DNA of 64,000 bases, from contig JAQTZA010000002.1 of the NCBI GenBank assembly GCA_028687995.1, positions 124,001-188,000 of the forward strand. Direction: 5' to 3'. Positions 1-8,017 of this stretch are shown one piece after another. The number at the start of each line of letters is the position of its first letter. Position 1 is the first letter of the stretch. Origin of the DNA: Bacteroidales bacterium (GTDB lineage: Bacteria > Bacteroidota > Bacteroidia > Bacteroidales > UBA7332). Both the position numbers and the translations under genes were made by a program. Under the pieces are notes generated by a model. It searched no databases, was not told where the DNA came from, and saw only the letters and a program-made list of their open reading frames with translations.

Positions 1-1073
1 GATGACTCTTCTGCATCAAGCGCCTCTTTCCAACGTTCGCGCTGCGTGAGGCTGCCAGATAGCACTTTACCATGAAAATGGAACATTTCGTCCACAAACG
101 GCTTGCTCAGCTCTTCGGCAAGTGACGTGATGTAGTTCCACTTCATGTAGGCTTTCAAGTTGGTAATCGGAGTGGTTTTCAGCAATGAATTGAGCTGCAC
201 GAAAAATTCGGGTTGACCAACAATCACCGAATCAACGGTTTTAACGCCCATTGTGGCGAAATAGGTTTGCCAATCGATTGACGGAGCCAATTTCGACAGT
301 TGAGCTACTGTCATTTTGTGGTAATTGCTGTTTGGGTCGCGTAGTTCTTCGAGTTTACGAGATTTGGTGGCGAGTTGTGTTTCCAACTTCATGATTTGCT
401 GTGCCTGAATGGTAGCATCAGCCGCTTTCGTGCCAGCTAATTGAAGTGTTCGCGAAATGTGCGCCACATACTCCTTACGGATGTTTGCACTGCGGGCATC
501 GGTGTTGAAATAGTAGTCGCGGTCGGGTAATCCGATTCCGCCCTGACCGATGTATAGTGCTATTTTCTCGCTATTTTTCATGTCCTGACCAATGCCAATG
601 CCGAAAAACGTTTCGTTGAGATAAGTTTGATAGTTCGCCGACAGTTGCAATACGTTCTTCGCATCTGCAAGCGCATCTATCTTTTTTAATTCGGGCAAAA
701 GAGGCGATGCGCCCAGTTTCTCGATGGCAACGGTATCCATTGCCGAAGCATAGAAATCGCCAATCTTTTGCAATGCCGTGCCTTTCGGTGCATCTTTTTG
801 CTCTGCAGCACTTACACTGATCTCTTTTAGGCGGTTGTAGGTCTCTTCTTGCACCACGTGGGCGATACTCCAACTGCTTTCGGAAGATGGTATTGGATTT
901 TCTTTGATCCAACGTCCGTTGGCAAACTGAAAAAAGTCGTTCGCTGGATTAACCGTAGTGTCGATGTGACTGACTAAAATATCTTCTTGTGGTGCTTTGG
1001 GGGCGCGGTTGCAACCTACAAAGGCGACAACCGTGAGGGTCAAGGCTAGCTGACCGATTCGGATTTTTCTCAT
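1..1073 (-). CDS. M13 family zinc metallopeptidase lipoprotein (PepO/neprilysin-like), 3' part outside window
   Basis: Only the first ~357 codons are present; the gene runs off the left edge, so the HExxH zinc site is not visible. The product starts MRKIRIGQLALTL and has a lipoprotein signal ending in a lipobox (VAFVGC), so it is probably anchored in a membrane. The M13 N-terminal domain follows: NPANDFFQFANGRWIKENPIP near residue 45 and GLPDRDYYFNTD near residue 180 are hallmark motifs of the family. M13 enzymes of Bacteroidota cut peptides in the periplasm. A TANNTTTG promoter box (1134-1141, minus strand) lies ~60 bases upstream. The family call is firm; activity cannot be judged because the catalytic half is missing. 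Confidence 0.9.
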   Translation of the reverse strand, partial: MRKIRIGQLALTLTVVAFVGCNRAPKAPQEDILVSHIDTTVNPANDFFQFANGRWIKENPIPSSESSWSIAHVVQEETYNRLKEISVSAAEQKDAPKGTALQKIGDFYASAMDTVAIEKLGASPLLPELKKIDALADAKNVLQLSANYQTYLNETFFGIGIGQDMKNSEKIALYIGQGGIGLPDRDYYFNTDARSANIRKEYVAHISRTLQLAGTKAADATIQAQQIMKLETQLATKSRKLEELRDPNSNYHKMTVAQLSKLAPSIDWQTYFATMGVKTVDSVIVGQPEFFVQLNSLLKTTPITNLKAYMKWNYITSLAEELSKPFVDEMFHFHGKVLSGSLTQRERWKEALDAEES

Positions 1074-1133
1074 AAAAAGTGGAATTACATACGTTCTCTA
1101 AAATGCTTCGTGTGCCTCTTTTGCACCGACGAG

Positions 1134-1141
1134 CAAAGATA
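1134..1141 (-). promoter_or_regulatory. Putative -7 box for the M13 peptidase gene
   Basis: Minus strand reads TATCTTTG, a match to the Bacteroidota -7 consensus TANNTTTG. No good -33 TTG lies at the usual distance, so the call is tentative. Confidence 0.4.
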
Positions 1142-1170
1142 AATTTTTATCTTGAGAAAATGGGTATTGA

Positions 1171-1296
1171 GCGGAAATAGATCAATTTTCTGCGGACTGC
1201 TACATATCTTTAGCGGACGGAATCGGATTTGTTGCGGACGGATGAGAATTGATTGCGGACGGATGAGAATTGATTGCGGACGGCTTCGGGTCTATT
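1171..1296. repeat. Six tandem 21-bp repeats
   Basis: Units start at 1171, 1192, 1213, 1234, 1255 and 1276, each exactly 21 bases and each beginning GCGGA. Units 4 and 5 are identical (GCGGACGGATGAGAATTGAT plus T); units 3 and 6 share GCGGACGG; units 1 and 2 are more diverged. The array directly adjoins the M13 promoter region. A 21-base period is seven codons, but the frames hold stops in the diverged units, so it is not clearly coding. Confidence 0.85.
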
Positions 1297-1320
1297 TCCA
1301 CCGATAGAAAGCAAATAATA

Positions 1321-1353
1321 AGTGAGGGTGTGACTTAAAGTCACGCCCTCACT
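1321..1353. repeat. Hairpin with 16-bp stem
   Basis: AGTGAGGGTGTGACTT pairs with AAGTCACGCCCTCACT, with one T:G position and almost no loop. There is no T-run on either side, so it is not a standard terminator. Confidence 0.6.
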
Positions 1354-1420
1354 AAGAGTTCAGCAAATTCCATTTTGAGAAAGAATATCATCTTATATCT
1401 GTATGAATAGGATTTTTTTT

Positions 1421-1587
1421 TGAATCCGAAGGATTCATATTTTTATAGAAAAAAACCACACCAAAATATACGACTCCGAAGGAGTCGAACAACCTACACC
1501 GTTGCATTGTGCTATAAATATTTGATTCCTTCGGAATCGGTGTTGGCATTATAAATCTACCTACAGCATTATAAACCTGCCTGCCGC
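1421..1587. repeat. Cluster of short palindromes, likely a dispersed intergenic element
   Basis: Perfect small hairpins follow one another: TGAATCC-GAA-GGATTCA (1421-1437), CGACTCC-GAA-GGAGTCG (1471-1487), GATTCC-TTC-GGAATC (1524-1538) and GCCTG-CCG-CAGGC. Two near-direct copies of GCATTATAAA lie between the last two. The shared form (6-7 bp stem, GAA or TTC loop) suggests one repeated family. Confidence 0.65.
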
Positions 1588-1610
1588 AGGCATGTGCTCA
1601 TAGTAATGAA

Positions 1611-1634
1611 AAGGCGGATTACAAAATCCGCCTT
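1611..1634. repeat. Perfect hairpin, possible terminator
   Basis: AAGGCGGATT and AATCCGCCTT form a 10-bp stem around ACAA. The following T content is weak on both strands, so the terminator role is uncertain. Confidence 0.4.
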
Positions 1635-1692
1635 AACCAACATCATTTTTCTACGGTTTTATATCCGTGGGGACGAGTGATTTTTTGTATCC

Positions 1693-1728
1693 AAAAAAAG
1701 GTCAGCCTCATTCCGAAGCTGACCTTTT
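1693..1728 (-). terminator. Rho-independent terminator of the ilv operon
   Basis: On the minus strand an 11-bp stem (AAAAGGTCAGC / GCTGACCTTTT, arms 1718-1728 and 1696-1706) is followed by further T residues. It lies 22 bases after the ilvC stop. Confidence 0.8.
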
Positions 1729-1750
1729 AGTTTATTGAGAAATCGGTAGA

Positions 1751-3229
1751 TTAACCTACGATTTTTTTCATGTCTGTCATTGCTTGACGAAGCTCTGCAC
1801 CGATGATTTCGATTGGGTGGTAACGCAATTCGTCGTTCACTGCAATTAATGCTTGGTTGTCAACGCCGTTTCCTTTGCCTTCGCCATACGCTTTACCGAT
1901 CACGTTGGTGTCTATTTTCTTCATAAAGTCAGCCAACAGCGGTTTGCAAGCGTGGTCGAACAAATAGCAACCGTATTCGGCAGTATCAGAGATCACACGG
2001 TTCATTTCGTACAGTTTTTTGCGTGCAATGGTGTTTGCAATCAGTGGAGTTTCGTGGAGTGACTCGTAGTAAGCAGACTCTTCTTTGATTCCCGCTTCGG
2101 TCATGGTTTCGAATGCCAATTCTACGCCGGCTTTCACCATCGCTACCATCAACACACCGTTGTCGAAGTACTCTTGTTCTGAGATTTCAACGTCTCCAGC
2201 AGGAGTTTTTTCGAAGGCAGTTTCGCCAGTCGCTTTACGCCAAGTCAAGAGGTTGATATCGTCGTTTGCCCAGTCTTTCATCATGGTAGATGAGAATTCG
2301 CCAGACATAATGTCGTCCATGTGTTTTTGGAACAATGGGCGCATGATTGTTTTCAACTCTTCGGCCAAACCAAATGCTTTTATTTTAGCAGGATTCGACA
2401 AACGATCCATCATGTTGGTGATTCCACCGTATTTCAACGCTTCGGTGATGGTTTCCCATCCGTATTGAATCAATTTTGAAGCATAGCCAGCGTCGATGCC
2501 TTTTTCGATCATTTTGTCGAAACAAAGAATAGACCCTGTTTGAAGCATTCCGCAAAGAATGGTTTGCTCGCCCATTAAGTCAGATTTCACCTCGGCTACG
2601 AAAGAAGAGTGAAGACATCCTGCACGGTCGCCACCAGTAGCAACAGCATACGCTTTCGCTTGTGCCCAACCTTTACCTTCGGGGTCGTTTTCTGGGTGAA
2701 CAGCCAACAAGGTAGGCACACCGAAACCACGCACATACTCTGCACGTACTTCCGAACCTGGACATTTTGGCGCTACCATAATCACAGTAATATCTTTACG
2801 GATTTGCGTTCCCTCTTCTACGATGTTGAACCCGTGAGAATAAGAGAGCGTAGATCCTTGTTTCATCAACGGCATAACTGTTGCAACTACAGATGTGTGT
2901 TGTTTGTCTGGTGCAAGGTTGATCACCAAATCAGCAGTTGGAATCAATTGCTCGAATGTACCCACTTTGAAACCGTTTTCGGTAGCGTTTACAAAAGAGG
3001 CTCTTTTGCCATCGATAGCTTCTTGACGCAAAGCGTAAGAGATGTCTAACCCAGAATCTCTCATGTTTAAACCTTGGTTCAAACCTTGAGCACCGCAACC
3101 AACGATTACGATTTTTTTACCTTTTAGCGCAGTAACGCCATCAGCAAATTCACTTTTGTCCATGAATTCGCAAACTCCCAATTGATTCAATTGCTCTCTT
3201 AAAGGAAGCGTGTTGAAATAATTTGCCAT
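1751..3229 (-). CDS. ilvC: Ketol-acid reductoisomerase, class II (long form)
   Basis: Converts 2-acetolactate to 2,3-dihydroxyisovalerate (and the isoleucine equivalent) with NADPH and Mg2+. At 492 residues it is the long class II form, with the C-terminal knotted domain duplicated. The nucleotide loop GCGAQG is at 44-49, and R68, R76 and S78, the NADPH-phosphate contacts of the E. coli enzyme, are at the same positions. The motifs CPGSEVR and [16 protein letters not shown] are intact. It is the last gene of the ilvD-B-N-C operon and is followed by a terminator. The 74-base spacer before it is AT-rich with loose repeats. Many Bacteroides carry the short ~350-residue class I form, so this enterobacterial-like version is notable. 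Confidence 0.97.
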   Translation of the reverse strand: MANYFNTLPLREQLNQLGVCEFMDKSEFADGVTALKGKKIVIVGCGAQGLNQGLNMRDSGLDISYALRQEAIDGKRASFVNATENGFKVGTFEQLIPTADLVINLAPDKQHTSVVATVMPLMKQGSTLSYSHGFNIVEEGTQIRKDITVIMVAPKCPGSEVRAEYVRGFGVPTLLAVHPENDPEGKGWAQAKAYAVATGGDRAGCLHSSFVAEVKSDLMGEQTILCGMLQTGSILCFDKMIEKGIDAGYASKLIQYGWETITEALKYGGITNMMDRLSNPAKIKAFGLAEELKTIMRPLFQKHMDDIMSGEFSSTMMKDWANDDINLLTWRKATGETAFEKTPAGDVEISEQEYFDNGVLMVAMVKAGVELAFETMTEAGIKEESAYYESLHETPLIANTIARKKLYEMNRVISDTAEYGCYLFDHACKPLLADFMKKIDTNVIGKAYGEGKGNGVDNQALIAVNDELRYHPIEIIGAELRQAMTDMKKIVG

Positions 3230-3303
3230 TTTTTTATTTATTTAGTCGTTTATTTGTATAGTCGTTTATTCATTCACTCGTTTACTTGTAACTCGTAACT
3301 AAT

Positions 3304-3831
3304 TTACTGTTTTGCCATTCTTTCTTGCAAAAATTTGCTCAAAATCTCTGACGATGATTTGGTGATTGCAATACGTCCAGAGCGAACAAACTGCATTACT
3401 CCAAATGGTTTGAGAGCTTCGAAAAACGCTTGCGTCTCTTCTGAATGTCCTGTCAGTTGCAATACTGCAAATTGACGTGTCATTTCGAGGAGTTGTGCGT
3501 TGTATTTGCGCACCAATTGCTCCAAGTCAGGATAGTCTAACAACGCATCGGTTGGTACTTTGTAGAGGGCAACCTCTTGATAAATAATCTCGTCATCGGT
3601 GTATGAAAATGCTTTCACTACTTCCACGCGTTTCTCAATTTGCTTCACCACTTTAGCAATGGAATCAGCCGTTGAGTAGGTCGTCAACGTGAATTTATGT
3701 ATGCCTTCAATCGAAGAAGCAGAAACGGTTAATGTTTCGATGTTCATCTGTCTGCGGGTGAAAATATTCGACACCTGACTCAACAAGCCCGGGTGATTTT
3801 CGGAGAAGATGATTAATGTATATAGTTCCAT
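3304..3831 (-). CDS. ilvN: Acetolactate synthase small (regulatory) subunit
   Basis: Regulatory subunit that binds valine and gives feedback control to the IlvB catalytic subunit. The 175-residue product opens with an ACT domain (about 1-75: MELYTLIIFSENHPGLLSQV, then NIETLTVSAS), followed by the small C-terminal ALS domain typical of IlvN/IlvH. Length is normal for the family. It lies 16 bases after ilvB and is cotranscribed with it. The choice between the names ilvN and ilvH is conventional. Confidence 0.95.
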   Translation of the reverse strand: MELYTLIIFSENHPGLLSQVSNIFTRRQMNIETLTVSASSIEGIHKFTLTTYSTADSIAKVVKQIEKRVEVVKAFSYTDDEIIYQEVALYKVPTDALLDYPDLEQLVRKYNAQLLEMTRQFAVLQLTGHSEETQAFFEALKPFGVMQFVRSGRIAITKSSSEILSKFLQERMAKQ

Positions 3832-3847
3832 AATTTTTTATTGTTTT

Positions 3848-5548
3848 TTATTTATCTCCCATAATCATATTCGAAATGCTTGCTCCAGTTGGAACCATCG
3901 GATAAACCATACCTTTAGTCTCCACATTTACCTCGAGCAAGTAAGCTTCGTCGTCGCTCAACATTTCGGCAATGGCTGCATCCAAATCTTCGCGGTTCGA
4001 AACCAATTGACCTTTAATTCCATACGCTTTCGCAATCATAATGAAATCAGGATTAACCATGTGCGTTTCAGAATAACGTTCGCTGAAGAAGAGTTCTTGC
4101 CATTGACGCACCATTCCAAGGAAGTGGTTGTTGAGGATAATCATCTTCACACCCGTTTTTTCTTGCATAATGGTTCCCAATTCTTGAATGGTCATCTGCA
4201 TTCCACCATCACCTGCAAACATACATACTGTGCGTTCAGGTGCTCCGATTTTAGCTCCAATGGCAGCAGGAAGTCCGAATCCCATCGTTCCCAAACCGCC
4301 AGAAGTGACCATACTGCGCGATTGAGTGTAGTTGAAGTAGCGGGCAGCCATCATCTGATTTTGACCTACATCGGTTACTACAACCGCTTTGTTTTCAGTT
4401 AATTCCGAAATCTTACGGATAACTTCACCCATCGTGATATCTGTTCCTTTTGGTTGAAGTTCAGGTATAATAACCTTTTCTGCCTCAATCTTATTTAACT
4501 CTTCAAACGAAGCAATCCATTCGGTATGTGTAGTAGCGTTCAGTTTCTCAGTAACCAATGCGAGCGTCTCTTTTGCATTACCCAAAACAGCTACATCAGC
4601 TTTTACATTTTTGTTGATTTCGGCAGGGTCGATATCGAAATGAACGATTTTGCACTGTTTTGCATACGTGCTCAAATCACTCGTAACGCGGTCGTCGAAA
4701 CGCATTCCAATCGCGATTAATACGTCGCATTCGTTGGTTTTAAGATTCGGTGCGAGGTTTCCGTGCATACCAAGCATACCTTTGTTTAACGGATGCTCAG
4801 TTGGCAATGCTGATGAACCCAATAGCGTCCATCCTGCAGGAATATTTGCTTTTTCAAGAAATGCTGCCAACTCTTTTTCTGCACTACCTAAGATAACACC
4901 TTGACCAACCAATGCAAATGGTTTCTTTGCTGAATTAATTAAAGCAGCTGCATCTTCAATGGCTTGTGGTTCAATCGCAGGAGTTGGAATAAAGCTGCGA
5001 ATAAAGTTGCACTTTTCGTATTTATATTCAAATTTCTGGATTTGAGCATTTTTTGCAAAGTCAATCACAACAGGGCCTGGACGACCTTCGCGAGCAATGT
5101 AGAATGCACGTGAAATTGCCCAAGGAATCTCCTCCGGTTTGCGGATTTGATAGCTCCATTTGGTGATTGGTTGCGTGATACCGATTACGTCTGTCTCTTG
5201 GAAAGCATCCGTACCTAAAAGAGCTGCACCTACTTGTCCGATAATAACCACCATCGGTGTGCTATCAATCATTGCATCGGCAATACCAGTGATGGCATTG
5301 GTTGCTGCAGGACCTGATGTGACCAAACAAACGCCAGTTTTTCCGCTAACACGAGCGTAGCCCTGTGCTGCATGAGTTGCACCTTGTTCGTGACGAACGA
5401 GTACGTGACGAATCGTGTCGTGATGGTCGTGAAGTGCGTCGTAAACTGGCATGATTGCACCGCCAGGATATCCGAACATGGTATCAACGCCTTCTTCTAT
5501 AAGTGAACGCATCAAAGCTTCTGCGCCTGTAATTAATTCTGTGCTCAT
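3848..5548 (-). CDS. ilvB: Acetolactate synthase large (catalytic) subunit
   Basis: ThDP-dependent enzyme that condenses two pyruvates to 2-acetolactate, or pyruvate with 2-oxobutyrate for isoleucine. In its 566 residues the three ThDP-enzyme domains are visible: N-terminal Pyr domain with catalytic Glu54 (VRHEQGATHAAQGYAR), central FAD-binding-like domain, and C-terminal PP domain with GDGGMQMTIQELGT and the NNHFLGMVRQWQ segment near the active site. It follows ilvD after a 103-base spacer with two strong hairpins and is followed 16 bases later by ilvN. Confidence 0.97.
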   Translation of the reverse strand: MSTELITGAEALMRSLIEEGVDTMFGYPGGAIMPVYDALHDHHDTIRHVLVRHEQGATHAAQGYARVSGKTGVCLVTSGPAATNAITGIADAMIDSTPMVVIIGQVGAALLGTDAFQETDVIGITQPITKWSYQIRKPEEIPWAISRAFYIAREGRPGPVVIDFAKNAQIQKFEYKYEKCNFIRSFIPTPAIEPQAIEDAAALINSAKKPFALVGQGVILGSAEKELAAFLEKANIPAGWTLLGSSALPTEHPLNKGMLGMHGNLAPNLKTNECDVLIAIGMRFDDRVTSDLSTYAKQCKIVHFDIDPAEINKNVKADVAVLGNAKETLALVTEKLNATTHTEWIASFEELNKIEAEKVIIPELQPKGTDITMGEVIRKISELTENKAVVVTDVGQNQMMAARYFNYTQSRSMVTSGGLGTMGFGLPAAIGAKIGAPERTVCMFAGDGGMQMTIQELGTIMQEKTGVKMIILNNHFLGMVRQWQELFFSERYSETHMVNPDFIMIAKAYGIKGQLVSNREDLDAAIAEMLSDDEAYLLEVNVETKGMVYPMVPTGASISNMIMGDK

Positions 5549-5564
5549 CGTTTATTCAAGTTAA

Positions 5565-5646
5565 GGCCTCCCCCGACCCCTCCAATGGAGGGGAGTGTGC
5601 CTGAGTGAATTATTTTGTTAGCCCCCTTTGGGGGTTGGGGGCTTTT
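5565..5646. repeat. GC-rich double-hairpin element between ilvD and ilvB
   Basis: CCCCTCC-AAT-GGAGGGG (5577-5593) and AGCCCCC with GGGGGCT (5620-5643) form two strong hairpins in an otherwise AT-rich setting. The second, read on the minus strand, is AAGCCCCCAACCCCCAAAGG followed by GGGCT. It looks like a dispersed repeat inserted in the operon. It could weaken or tune ilvB expression relative to ilvD. Confidence 0.65.
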
Positions 5647-5651
5647 GTCTT

Positions 5652-7481
5652 TTAATCAATTAATCTGACTGCTCCTAAATCTGCTGAACTGACCATGCTA
5701 GCATAAGCTTTTAGCGCTTTCGATATGTAGCGTTCGCGTCCTTCGGCTTTAAAGGCTTCGTTGCCTTTGGCAATTTCTGCAGCACGTCTGTCTTCTAATT
5801 CGGCTTCGCTGACCAACACATTGATGCTGCGTTCTGGAATGTTGATTTCAATTACGTCTCCATCTTTGAGCAAGCCAATATTTCCACCGGCAGCTGCTTC
5901 GGGAGAAACGTGTCCGATGGATAAACCAGAAGTTCCACCAGAGAATCGTCCGTCGGTAATTAACGCACACTCTTTGCCCAAATGTTTCGATTTGATGTAC
6001 GAAGTTGGGTAGAGCATTTCTTGCATTCCCGGTCCACCTTTTGGTCCTTCGTGTGTGATAACCACCACATCGCCTGAGACTACTTTGTCTCTCAAAATAC
6101 CATCGCAAGCAGCATCCTGAGAATTAAAAACTTTAGCTGTTCCTTTAAAAATAAATATCTTTTCATCGACACCTGCGGTTTTTACCACGCAGCCGTTTTG
6201 AGCTATATTTCCAAACAGAATTGCGAGTCCGCCATCTTTCGAGTAAGCATTTTCGATGCTACGGATACACCCTTTTTCGCGGTCAGTGTCTAATTCTTTG
6301 TAATACTCTTCTTGCGAACCCATCACCAGGTTGAAGCGGTGAGCTGGTGCGCTTTTCCATTTGATTTCTGCCTCTTTCGAAAGATTTCCTTCTGACAGGC
6401 TATATTTGTCAATCGCTTGTTTCAATGTCAATCCATCGGCTCGTTTCACGTTAGTGTCAAGTAATCCACCTTTTGCTAATTCACCCAGAATGGAGAGGAT
6501 TCCTCCCGCACGGTTTACCTCTTGAATGTGGTAATGTGAGTTTGGTGCAACTTTACAAAGAACAGGAGTTTTACGCGAAAGTTGATCGATATCGCTCATT
6601 GTGAAATCGACACCAGCCTCGTGAGCAATAGCCAAAATGTGCAAAACTGTATTCGTTGAACCGCCCATTGCGATATCTAACGTCATGGAATTCATAAAGA
6701 CCTGACGTGTGGCAATTGTGCGTGGCAAAACAGAATCGTCGCCATCTTGGTAATATTTGTATGCGTTTTCTACGATTAGTTTCGCAGCATCAGAGAACAA
6801 TCTTTTACGGTTGGCGTGAGTGGCCACAATTGTTCCATTGCCAGGAAGAGCCAATCCAAGGGCTTCGTTAAGACAGTTCATCGAGTTTGCGGTAAACATT
6901 CCCGAGCAAGAGCCACACGTAGGACAAGCTGCTGCTTCTACTTTCGCTATTTGCGCATCGCTGATTGAGCTGTCGGCTGCTTCTACCATGGCATCAACCA
7001 AATCGAGTGAACGACCATCGAGTTCGCCAGCTTCCATTGGGCCACCAGAAACAAAGATGGCAGGAATATTCAAACGCATGGCTGCCATCAACATTCCCGG
7101 AGTGATTTTGTCACAATTCGAGATGCAAACCATGGCATCCGCTTTGTGTGCATTCACCATGTATTCAACGCTATCTGCAATCAAATCGCGCGATGGGAGC
7201 GAATACAACATTCCGTCGTGTCCCATGGCAATTCCGTCGTCGATGGCGATCGTGTTGAATTCGGCTGCAAAACAGCCTAATTTTTCGATTTCTGCCTTTA
7301 CCTGTTGTCCTATATCGTGAAGGTGAACGTGACCAGGAACGAACTGGGTGAATGAGTTCACAATGGCAATAATTGGTTTGCCTAATTGCTCGTCAGTCAT
7401 ACCGTTGGCTTTCCAAAGAGCACGCGCTCCTGCCATCCGTCTGCCCTGTGTGCTGGTTGCACTTCTGAATGATTTTGCCAT
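5652..7481 (-). CDS. ilvD: Dihydroxy-acid dehydratase
   Basis: Fe-S dehydratase of branched-chain amino acid synthesis; it converts 2,3-dihydroxyisovalerate to 2-oxoisovalerate and the methylvalerate homologue likewise. The 609-residue product has the expected cluster cysteines: C119 and C123 in VCISNCDK, and C186/C189/C192 in [12 protein letters not shown]. The C-terminal [20 protein letters not shown] motif is also present. It is the first structural gene of the ilv operon, starting ~190 bases downstream of the leader peptide start and behind the attenuator. ATG and N-terminus ([20 protein letters not shown]) fit the family. Confidence 0.97.
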   Translation of the reverse strand: MAKSFRSATSTQGRRMAGARALWKANGMTDEQLGKPIIAIVNSFTQFVPGHVHLHDIGQQVKAEIEKLGCFAAEFNTIAIDDGIAMGHDGMLYSLPSRDLIADSVEYMVNAHKADAMVCISNCDKITPGMLMAAMRLNIPAIFVSGGPMEAGELDGRSLDLVDAMVEAADSSISDAQIAKVEAAACPTCGSCSGMFTANSMNCLNEALGLALPGNGTIVATHANRKRLFSDAAKLIVENAYKYYQDGDDSVLPRTIATRQVFMNSMTLDIAMGGSTNTVLHILAIAHEAGVDFTMSDIDQLSRKTPVLCKVAPNSHYHIQEVNRAGGILSILGELAKGGLLDTNVKRADGLTLKQAIDKYSLSEGNLSKEAEIKWKSAPAHRFNLVMGSQEEYYKELDTDREKGCIRSIENAYSKDGGLAILFGNIAQNGCVVKTAGVDEKIFIFKGTAKVFNSQDAACDGILRDKVVSGDVVVITHEGPKGGPGMQEMLYPTSYIKSKHLGKECALITDGRFSGGTSGLSIGHVSPEAAAGGNIGLLKDGDVIEINIPERSINVLVSEAELEDRRAAEIAKGNEAFKAEGRERYISKALKAYASMVSSADLGAVRLID

Positions 7482-7539
7482 ATATATTTGTTTAAAAAAG
7501 CCTGAGTAAAATTGTCTGCAAAAGTAGTGATTATTTATG

Positions 7540-7570
7540 AAAAAAGCCTTTCTCTGTTGGGAGAAAGGCT
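7540..7570 (-). terminator. Attenuator terminator of the ilv operon
   Basis: On the minus strand AGCCTTTCTC-CCAACA-GAGAAAGGCT is followed by TTTTT. It lies between the leader peptide and ilvD. The upstream arm can also pair with GAGAAAGG at 7605-7612, which overlaps the leader stop codon, giving a competing antiterminator. Confidence 0.85.
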
Positions 7571-7604
7571 ATCTGATATTTTAATATCGATGTTCAACTA
7601 CATA

Positions 7605-7612
7605 CCTTTCTC
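7605..7612 (-). promoter_or_regulatory. Antiterminator arm of the ilv attenuator
   Basis: Minus strand reads GAGAAAGG, identical to part of the terminator's second arm, so it can capture CCTTTCTC of the first arm. It overlaps the leader TGA, so a ribosome that reaches the stop codon would mask it. Further upstream, TCAACTAC in the leader can pair with GTAGTTGA just after this arm. Confidence 0.7.
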
Positions 7613-7673
7613 ACTTGCCCTCGTTCACCACGACGACCACACTGACTAAAGATGTAAGTAGTTGACTTTTCAT
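7611..7673 (-). CDS. ilv operon leader peptide (Val/Leu-rich, 20 aa)
   Basis: A 20-residue peptide, MKSQLLTSLVSVVVVVNEGK, with six valines and three leucines, five of the valines in a row. All valine codons are GTC or GTG; none is GTT or GTA, which should be commoner in an AT-rich genome. It lies just after a good promoter and before a terminator/antiterminator pair and ilvD. This is the standard layout of a ribosome-mediated attenuator: shortage of charged tRNA-Val (and perhaps tRNA-Leu) stalls the ribosome on the valine run, frees the antiterminator arm at 7605-7612 and allows transcription of ilvDBNC. It has no isoleucine codon. The product itself needs no function. Confidence 0.88.
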   Translation of the reverse strand: MKSQLLTSLVSVVVVVNEGK

Positions 7674-7693
7674 TTTTGTTCTTATTTGAGTGG

Positions 7694-7724
7694 CAAAGTT
7701 AAAGATAAATTCTATTTATACAAA
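7694..7724 (-). promoter_or_regulatory. ilv operon promoter
   Basis: Minus strand: TTTG (7721-7724), 19 bases, TAACTTTG (7694-7701), a full match to the Bacteroidota sigma-ABfr consensus. The expected start site is near 7688, giving a ~15-base leader before the peptide ATG at 7673. Confidence 0.85.
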
Positions 7725-7823
7725 AATTTTATAAGAAAAATATGCAAAAAAACTTGAAATTGAAAGATAATATGATGTTTTAATGCTGTTTTATCAAAAA
7801 GTATGGCAGAATAGGTGCAAAAA

Positions 7824-7853
7824 CAAAAAAACGACTCACATCATGCAAGTCGT
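7824..7853 (-). terminator. Terminator after tRNA-Val
   Basis: Minus strand ACGACTTGCA-TGA-TGTGAGTCGT (two G:T pairs) followed by a run of seven T. It separates the tRNA transcript from the ilv promoter. Confidence 0.75.
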
Positions 7854-7863
7854 ATTTTGATTG

Positions 7864-7938
7864 TGGGACGTACTGGATTCGAACCAGTGACCCCTACCTT
7901 GTCGAGGTAGTGCTCTAAACCAGCTGAGCTAACATCCC
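7864..7938 (-). tRNA. tRNA-Val (anticodon GAC)
   Basis: A 75-nt cloverleaf on the minus strand: acceptor GGGATGT pairs with ACGTCCC (one T:G), D arm GCTC...GAGC, anticodon stem CTACC/GGTAG, T arm ACTGG-TTCGAAT-CCAGT, discriminator A, no encoded CCA. The anticodon loop reads TCGACAA, placing GAC at 34-36 (valine; reads GTC and GTT). In this reading position 33 is C and not the nearly universal U. It lies ~190 bases upstream of the valine-rich ilv leader on the same strand. Confidence 0.93.
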
Positions 7939-7949
7939 GATTGGGAGTG

Positions 7950-7980
7950 CAAAAGTAAGGAAATATTATTCAATTGCAAA
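7950..7980 (-). promoter_or_regulatory. tRNA-Val promoter
   Basis: Minus strand: TTTG (7977-7980), 19 bases, TACTTTTG (7950-7957). The predicted start is a few bases before the tRNA 5' end at 7938. Confidence 0.8.
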
Positions 7981-8017
7981 TTTCAAATTAAGATTTACGA
8001 GAATTTGAGCACACTTT

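Larger units (their letters stand above)
1074..1750. other. 677-base gap without genes; repeats and hairpins
   Basis: No credible gene is seen. The gap holds the M13 promoter side (1134-1141), six 21-bp tandem repeats (1171-1296), a 33-base hairpin (1321-1353), a group of short palindromes (1421-1587), a second hairpin (1611-1634) and the ilvC terminator (1693-1728). Confidence 0.8.

Noticed and set aside
571-912. Minus-strand 113-codon ORF inside the M13 peptidase gene
   Set aside because: Same strand but another frame; the M13 frame (with family motifs) runs through the region without stops.
1171-1296. CRISPR array
   Set aside because: Units are directly tandem with no spacers, and no cas gene is present.
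1853-3049. Three plus-strand ORFs opposite ilvC
   Set aside because: Antisense to a strongly conserved gene; translated products have no family likeness or start signals.
3230-3303. Loose repeats of GTCGTTTA in the ilvN-ilvC spacer
   Set aside because: Units differ in length and sequence; low-complexity AT-rich spacer is a simpler explanation.
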